DNA of 64,000 nucleotides, taken from Oxalobacteraceae bacterium OTU3CAMAD1 (GTDB taxonomy: Bacteria > Pseudomonadota > Gammaproteobacteria > Burkholderiales > Burkholderiaceae_D). Numbering within the stretch: the first letter of the stretch is position 1; each line of letters opens with the position of its first letter. The notes under the pieces are model-generated. The model ran no database searches, was not told the origin of the DNA, and worked only from the letters and a program-made list of their open reading frames with translations. The position numbers and the translations under genes are program-made. This document shows positions 59,714 to 64,000 of the stretch, one piece after another. Location of the stretch: contig CP099650.1 in assembly GCA_024123915.1 (NCBI GenBank), positions 2,170,001 to 2,234,000 of the forward strand. Direction: 5' to 3'.

Positions 59714-60661
59714 GTGGCCACTTTCGACATCACCACCATCGTGCAATCGCTGCATGAGGCGCGCCACCGATGGCGCCAGGAACAAAGCCGCGCCAGCGAA
59801 CCGGGCGGGCGTGAATTCCCCTCGCGTAACGCGCTGGCGGCTATCATCGACAGCCTCAAGGGCGTGCTGTTCCCGATGCGCCTGGGGCCGCCGGACCTGC
59901 GCCAGGAAAGCGAGGACTTCCATGTCGCCCACGCGCTCGACGGTGTGCTGCACGCGCTGCTCAAGCAGGTGCGGCGCGAGTTGAAATACAACGCCGGCCT
60001 GCGCGGCGAACCATTGCGCGTGGTCGACTCCAGCGTCGAGCACGACATCGACCACGAGGCGCTCAGCGCCGTGCGCAGCTTTGCCGCCGCGCTGCCGGCA
60101 ATCCGTTCGCTGCTCGACAGCGACGTCATGGCCGCCTACCAGGGCGACCCGGCTGCGCGCAGCGTCGACGAGGTGCTGCTGTGCTATCCGGGGGTGCTGG
60201 CAATGATCCATTACCGCATCGCCCACCAGCTCTACACGCTCGGCCTGACCTTGCTGGCGCGCATCGTCTCCGAGCTGGCGCACGGCGCCACCGGCATCGA
60301 CATCCATCCGGGCGCGCGCATCGGCGCCGGCTTCTTCATCGACCACGGCACCGGCGTGGTGATCGGCGAGACGGCCGTAATCGGCGCCCGGGTGCGGTTG
60401 TATCAGGCCGTCACGCTCGGCGCCAAGCGCTTCCCGACGGACGCCGACGGCAACCTGCAAAAGGGCTTGCCGCGCCATCCGGTGGTCGAGGACGACGTCG
60501 TCATCTACGCCGGCGCCACGGTGCTCGGGCTGATCACGATCGGCAAGGGCGCCATCATCGGCGGCAACGTCTGGCTGACGCACGACGTGCCGCCGGGTGG
60601 GCGCATCGCCCAGGCCGAGTCGAGGGTGGGCGCCTTCGCCAACGGCATCGCGGCGGCATGA
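59714..60661 (+). CDS. Serine O-acetyltransferase (EpsC type)
   Basis: 315-aa enzyme making O-acetylserine, the direct precursor of cysteine. A helical N-terminal domain (about 1-190) precedes a left-handed beta-helix with DIHPGARIGAGFFIDHGTGVVIGETAVIG and ends GAFANGIAAA. The start is a GTG with GAGG five bases upstream; no ATG fits. Rhodanese, acetyltransferase and cysteine desulfurase together are the known neighbourhood of family 2A encapsulins. The XRE gene begins 16 bases after it. Confidence 0.93.
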   Translation: MATFDITTIVQSLHEARHRWRQEQSRASEPGGREFPSRNALAAIIDSLKGVLFPMRLGPPDLRQESEDFHVAHALDGVLHALLKQVRRELKYNAGLRGEPLRVVDSSVEHDIDHEALSAVRSFAAALPAIRSLLDSDVMAAYQGDPAARSVDEVLLCYPGVLAMIHYRIAHQLYTLGLTLLARIVSELAHGATGIDIHPGARIGAGFFIDHGTGVVIGETAVIGARVRLYQAVTLGAKRFPTDADGNLQKGLPRHPVVEDDVVIYAGATVLGLITIGKGAIIGGNVWLTHDVPPGGRIAQAESRVGAFANGIAAA

Positions 60662-60677
60662 GCGGCGCGGCGGCCCC

Positions 60678-60938
60678 ATGAACAGCCTTGTGCGCAGCTT
60701 CGGCATCGGCGTGCGGCAACTGCGCGAGGCGCAGGGGTGGTCGCAGGAACAGCTGGCCGAAAACTCCAACCTGAACCGCTCCTACGTCGGCGAGATCGAG
60801 CGGGGCAGGGTGATCGCCTCCTTGCTGACGGTGGAGAAGCTGGCGCTGGCGCTCAAGCTGACGCCATCCGCTTTGCTGACGCGCGGCGAGAGCGTCGGCC
60901 ATACCTTGGCGCGGCATTCCGAGCCGCCCGGCGGTTGA
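60678..60938 (+). CDS. Small XRE-family regulator
   Basis: 86-aa protein that is nearly all helix-turn-helix (VRQLREAQGWSQEQLAENSNLNRSYVGEIERGRVIASLLTVEKLALALKLTPSALL). It follows the acetyltransferase gene closely and is the only regulator in the encapsulin locus, so control of the locus is plausible. The tail after residue 70 is short, with no ligand domain. A long inverted repeat lies between it and the shell gene. Confidence 0.85.
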   Translation: MNSLVRSFGIGVRQLREAQGWSQEQLAENSNLNRSYVGEIERGRVIASLLTVEKLALALKLTPSALLTRGESVGHTLARHSEPPGG

Positions 60939-60955
60939 TCGCAAGCAGCAACGCC

Positions 60956-61032
60956 GGGGTCAGGTCCGACATTCGGACACGAACCCGGCAGCCCAGCTGT
61001 TTAGCCCGTGTCCGAATGTCGGACCTGACCCC
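60956..61032. repeat. Long inverted repeat (GGGGTCAGGTCC family), copy 2
   Basis: Perfect 26-base arms at 60956-60981 and 61007-61032 with a 25-base loop. The outer 12 bases match the element at 22174-22282; the inner arm differs (CGACATTCGGACACG). It interrupts the sulfur operon between the XRE and shell genes and could attenuate read-through. Confidence 0.85.
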
Positions 61033-61149
61033 CGGTGGTGGGATTGGTGGCGATAGCATGTTGAGCTGACTCATCAGTAACGCCATACTGGCCCGGTTAT
61101 TTTCTGCATAACCTTATTTGATTTTTCACCTTACTGAAATGGAGTCACG

Positions 61150-62082
61150 ATGTCGGCAACTGTAGGCGGTACCACGGCGCTGGGCGATAACGCAGCACGG
61201 CAATTAGCGAACGCGACCAAGACCGTTCCCCAGCTCGAGACCATCAGCCCGCGCTGGCTGACGCACCTGCTGCAATGGGTGCCGGTCGAGGCGGGCATCT
61301 ACCGGCTCAACAAGGTCAAGAACCCGGAGGCGATCAAGGTCACCTGCACCGCGCGCGAGCAAGAGAACCAGTTGCCGCGCACCTATGTCGACTACGAGGA
61401 GAATCCGCGCGAGTATTTCCTCAACGCCGTCTCGACCGTGCTCGACGTGCACACCCGCGTCTCCGACCTCTACAGCAGCCCGCACGACCAGATCAAGGAG
61501 CAACTGCGCCTGACGATCGAGACCATCAAGGAAAACCAGGAAAGCGAGCTGATCAACAATCCGGACTACGGCCTGCTGGCCCAGGTGACCGACGAGCAGC
61601 GCATCTTCCCGCTGACGGGCGCGCCGACGCCGGACGACCTCGACGAGCTGCTGACCAAGGTCTGGAAGGAGCCGGCCTTCTTCCTCACCCATCCGCTGGC
61701 GATCGCCGCCTTCGGCCGCGAGGCGACCCGCCGCGGCACGCCGCCGCCGACCATCAGCCTGTTCGGTTCGCAGTTCATCACGTGGCGCGGCATTCCGCTG
61801 ATTCCATCGGACAAGGTGCCTGTGGCCGATGGCAAGAGCAAGATCCTGCTGCTGCGCGTGGGCGACAAGCGCCAGGGCGTGGTCGGCCTGTTCCAGCCGG
61901 GCCTGCCGGGCGAGCAAAGCCCGGGCCTGTCGGTGCGCTTCATGGGCATCAACAACCATGCGATCTCGTCGTACCTGATCTCGCTGTACTGCTCGCTTGC
62001 GGTGCTGACCTCCGACGCGCTGGCCGTGCTCGACGACGTCGAGATCAACAAGTACCACGACTATCCGGACACCTACAAGTAA
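61150..62082 (+). CDS. Family 2A encapsulin shell protein
   Basis: 310-aa HK97-fold nanocompartment shell protein, the SrpI type. Recognised from RWLTHLLQWVPVEAGIYRLNKVKNP, the long helix TVLDVHTRVSDLYSSPHDQIKEQLRLTIETIKENQESELINNPDYGLL, PAFFLTHPLAIAAFGREATRRGTPP and the C-terminal GINNHAISSYLISLYCSLAVLTSDALAVLDDVEINKYHDYPD. GGAG lies upstream of the ATG. The adjacent desulfurase is its expected cargo. There is no cyclic-nucleotide-binding domain, which separates it from family 2B. Confidence 0.93.
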   Translation: MSATVGGTTALGDNAARQLANATKTVPQLETISPRWLTHLLQWVPVEAGIYRLNKVKNPEAIKVTCTAREQENQLPRTYVDYEENPREYFLNAVSTVLDVHTRVSDLYSSPHDQIKEQLRLTIETIKENQESELINNPDYGLLAQVTDEQRIFPLTGAPTPDDLDELLTKVWKEPAFFLTHPLAIAAFGREATRRGTPPPTISLFGSQFITWRGIPLIPSDKVPVADGKSKILLLRVGDKRQGVVGLFQPGLPGEQSPGLSVRFMGINNHAISSYLISLYCSLAVLTSDALAVLDDVEINKYHDYPDTYK

Positions 62083-62091
62083 GCGCGCGAC

Positions 62092-64000
62092 GTGAGCCTC
62101 CTTTCGCCCCCCATCTCCCTGCCGGCGGACCGCGCCGCCGGCGTTCCCGAACCGTCCGGCGCGCCGTTCGATCCGGCCGCGCTGGCGCGCCTGGCCAACG
62201 AGTTCTTTTCGGCGCCGCCGTTCGCCCGGCAATTGAGCGTGCCCGGCGTGCAGGCGCCGGCCAATATCGCGCCACCCGGTTCGCCATTGGTCAGCCCGGC
62301 CGGCTTCGGTCCCAGCGTGCCCGGCACGCCGATCCCGCAGGGACAGATTCCCGGCACCAACCTGATTCCGGCGTCGCCGACCCAGGTGCTGTCGCTGGGT
62401 AATCGCGCGCCGGCGTTGTTGCCGGCCGCGCAGGCCGGCAACGGCGTGCCCGACAAGGCCTTCGGCGCGATCCCGGCGTACGAGCCGCGCAACGGCGGCG
62501 CCGTGCTCGGCGTGCCGGAAGCGGCCGGCAACGCCGGCACGCCGGCCGAAGCGTCGTCGTATTATTTTCTGAGCGAGCGCTACGGCCAGCCGGGCGCCAC
62601 CGCGCAGGCGCAGCAGGGCGCCGCACCGTCGTCGCCTTTGCCACAGGGCGCGCCGCCGTCGCCGCAGGGCTATGCGCCGTCGTTCCCGTCGCCCCAACTG
62701 CCGGCGAGTCCTTCGTTGTCGCCGCCCGCCACCGGCTTGCCGGGCGCGTCCGCGCCGGCGGCGCCATCGCCATCGTCGGCGCCGCAGTATTACTTCGTCG
62801 ACGCGGTGGTGCTGCCGAGCGGCTACGTCACCCCGGCCAAGCCGGCGCCGCACGGCATCGCGCCGCTGGCCGGCGGCGATCGCCATCCGCCGTTCGACGT
62901 GCACGCCGTGCGGCGCGATTTTCCGATCCTTCAGGAAAAGGTCAACGGCCGCCAACTGGTGTGGTTCGACAACGCCGCCACCACCCACAAGCCGCAGTCG
63001 GTGATCGACCGCATCGCGTATTTCTACGCGCACGAGAACTCGAACATCCACCGTGCCGCGCATGAGCTCGCCGCCCGCGCGACCGACGCCTACGAGGGCG
63101 CCCGCGAGCGGGTGCGGCGCTTCCTCAACGCGCCCGACGTCAACGAGGTCATCTTCGTGCGCGGCACCACCGAGGCCATCAACCTGGTGGCCAAAAGCTG
63201 GGGCGGGCAACACGTGGGCGAGGGCGACGAGATCATCGTCTCCAACCTCGAGCACCACGCCAACATCGTGCCTTGGCAGCAGCTGGCCGCCGCCAAGGGC
63301 GCGCGCCTGCGCGTGATCCCGGTCGACGACACAGGCCAGGTGTTGCTCGACGAGTACCGCAAACTGCTCAACGACCGCACCAAAATCGTCGCCGTCACGC
63401 AGGTGTCGAACGCGCTGGGCACGGTCACGCCGGTCAAGGAAATCGTCGAGCTCGCCAAGCGCGCCGGCGCCAGGACGCTGGTTGACGGCGCGCAATCGGT
63501 CTCGCACATGCGCATCGACGTGCAGGACATCGGCGCCGACTTCTTCGTCTTCTCGGGCCACAAGCTGTTCGGCCCGACCGGCATCGGCGCGCTGTGGGGC
63601 AAGCGCGAAGTGCTCGAGGACATGCCGCCATGGCAGGGCGGCGGCAACATGATCGCCGACGTGACGTTCGAGAAAACCGTGTTCCAGCCCATTCCCAACA
63701 AGTTCGAAGCCGGCACGGGCAACATCGCCGACGCCGTCGGGCTGGGCGCGGCGATCGATTATGTAACGCGCATCGGCATCGAAAACATCGCCCGCTACGA
63801 GCACGATCTGCTGGTGTACGGCATGCGGGAGCTGGGCGCGATCAAGGGCGTGCGCCTGATCGGCACGGCGGCCGACAAGGCCAGCGTGATGTCGTTCGTG
63901 CTGGCCGGCTACACGACGGAGGAGGTCGGCCACGCGCTCAACGACGAGGGCATCGCCGTGCGCACCGGGCACCACTGCGCGCAGCCGATCCTGCGCCGTT
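62092..64000 (+). CDS. Encapsulin cargo cysteine desulfurase with long disordered N-terminus (runs off the window)
   Basis: SufS-like PLP enzyme that removes sulfur from cysteine. The GTG start lies 9 bases after the shell stop. Residues 1 to about 265 are Pro/Ala/Gly/Ser-rich and probably disordered, with islands likely to load it into the shell: ALARLANEFFSAPPF (about 30-44), SSYYFLSERYG and PQYYFVDAVVLPSGY. The catalytic domain starts FDVHAVRRDFPIL; the PLP Lys491 is in SGHKLFGPTG, and the catalytic Cys629 in RTGHHCAQP. The window ends eight codons after that cysteine, so only a short C-terminus is missing. Confidence 0.93.
   Translation, partial: MSLLSPPISLPADRAAGVPEPSGAPFDPAALARLANEFFSAPPFARQLSVPGVQAPANIAPPGSPLVSPAGFGPSVPGTPIPQGQIPGTNLIPASPTQVLSLGNRAPALLPAAQAGNGVPDKAFGAIPAYEPRNGGAVLGVPEAAGNAGTPAEASSYYFLSERYGQPGATAQAQQGAAPSSPLPQGAPPSPQGYAPSFPSPQLPASPSLSPPATGLPGASAPAAPSPSSAPQYYFVDAVVLPSGYVTPAKPAPHGIAPLAGGDRHPPFDVHAVRRDFPILQEKVNGRQLVWFDNAATTHKPQSVIDRIAYFYAHENSNIHRAAHELAARATDAYEGARERVRRFLNAPDVNEVIFVRGTTEAINLVAKSWGGQHVGEGDEIIVSNLEHHANIVPWQQLAAAKGARLRVIPVDDTGQVLLDEYRKLLNDRTKIVAVTQVSNALGTVTPVKEIVELAKRAGARTLVDGAQSVSHMRIDVQDIGADFFVFSGHKLFGPTGIGALWGKREVLEDMPPWQGGGNMIADVTFEKTVFQPIPNKFEAGTGNIADAVGLGAAIDYVTRIGIENIARYEHDLLVYGMRELGAIKGVRLIGTAADKASVMSFVLAGYTTEEVGHALNDEGIAVRTGHHCAQPILRR

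Noticed and set aside
61204..63975. 923-codon minus-strand frame opposite the encapsulin and desulfurase genes
   Set aside because: Low-complexity Arg/Gly/Ala sequence, no domain, and fully overlaps recognised genes.

Overview
The window is high-GC, gene-dense chromosomal DNA of a betaproteobacterium, most likely an Oxalobacteraceae member (Massilia/Duganella/Janthinobacterium type). I infer this from recall of protein families and gene order: pyrG-kdsA-eno-ftsB, dapA-bamC, roxA-slyD-mutS, several DUF4124/DUF7931-type proteins, many TonB-dependent receptors and dispersed palindromic repeats. I saw no rRNA, tRNA, CRISPR array, insertion sequence or prophage gene.

Layout. 1-8 kb: the start of a TonB receptor on the minus strand, an atypical PhzF protein coupled to a small membrane protein, an SOS-controlled dnaE2 with an exact LexA box, a GNAT acetyltransferase, a HEPN/Abi protein divergent from a probable small RNA, and a PRC-barrel gene coupled to a 59-residue membrane protein. 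8-15 kb: pyrG-kdsA-eno-ftsB, then a periplasmic binding protein, an L,D-transpeptidase and a DUF4124 protein; two of these share a promoter-like motif. 15-18 kb: a tightly overlapping run VOC, DUF1349, Asp/Glu racemase, GST, then a gamma-carbonic anhydrase. 18-26 kb: two nutrient-uptake loci. One is a Fur-box-controlled haem receptor with an HmuS-like protein that carries a signal peptide. The other is a TonB receptor overlapping a Tat-exported glycerophosphodiesterase behind a candidate Pho box. 26-45 kb: mostly housekeeping (SBF transporter, hslO, a second gamma-carbonic anhydrase, threonine dehydratase, RNase AM, htpX, yciO, M50 protease, trpS, dapA, bamC, roxA, slyD, mutS). 45-57 kb: regulated accessory genes: AraC with a GH3 glucosidase and porin, TetR with an SDR and tandem operators, a two-component system, and LysR with an aldo/keto reductase.

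57-64 kb holds a diguanylate cyclase and then a sulfur-metabolism nanocompartment locus: rhodanese, serine O-acetyltransferase, a small XRE regulator, a family 2A encapsulin shell protein, and a cysteine desulfurase with a roughly 265-residue low-complexity N-terminal cargo domain. The window ends just after the desulfurase's catalytic cysteine. Logically, serine acetyltransferase supplies O-acetylserine for cysteine synthesis, the encapsulated desulfurase releases sulfur from cysteine, and the rhodanese handles sulfane sulfur.

Four kinds of dispersed repeat sit between genes: GGGGTC-type hairpins inside an AACCCGCA border (three copies), long GGGGTCAGGTCC inverted repeats (two), a GTAGGGCGGATTAG palindrome (one full copy, one half copy), and a small tandem repeat after ftsB. 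All functional calls rest on reading motifs by eye; no database search was run.
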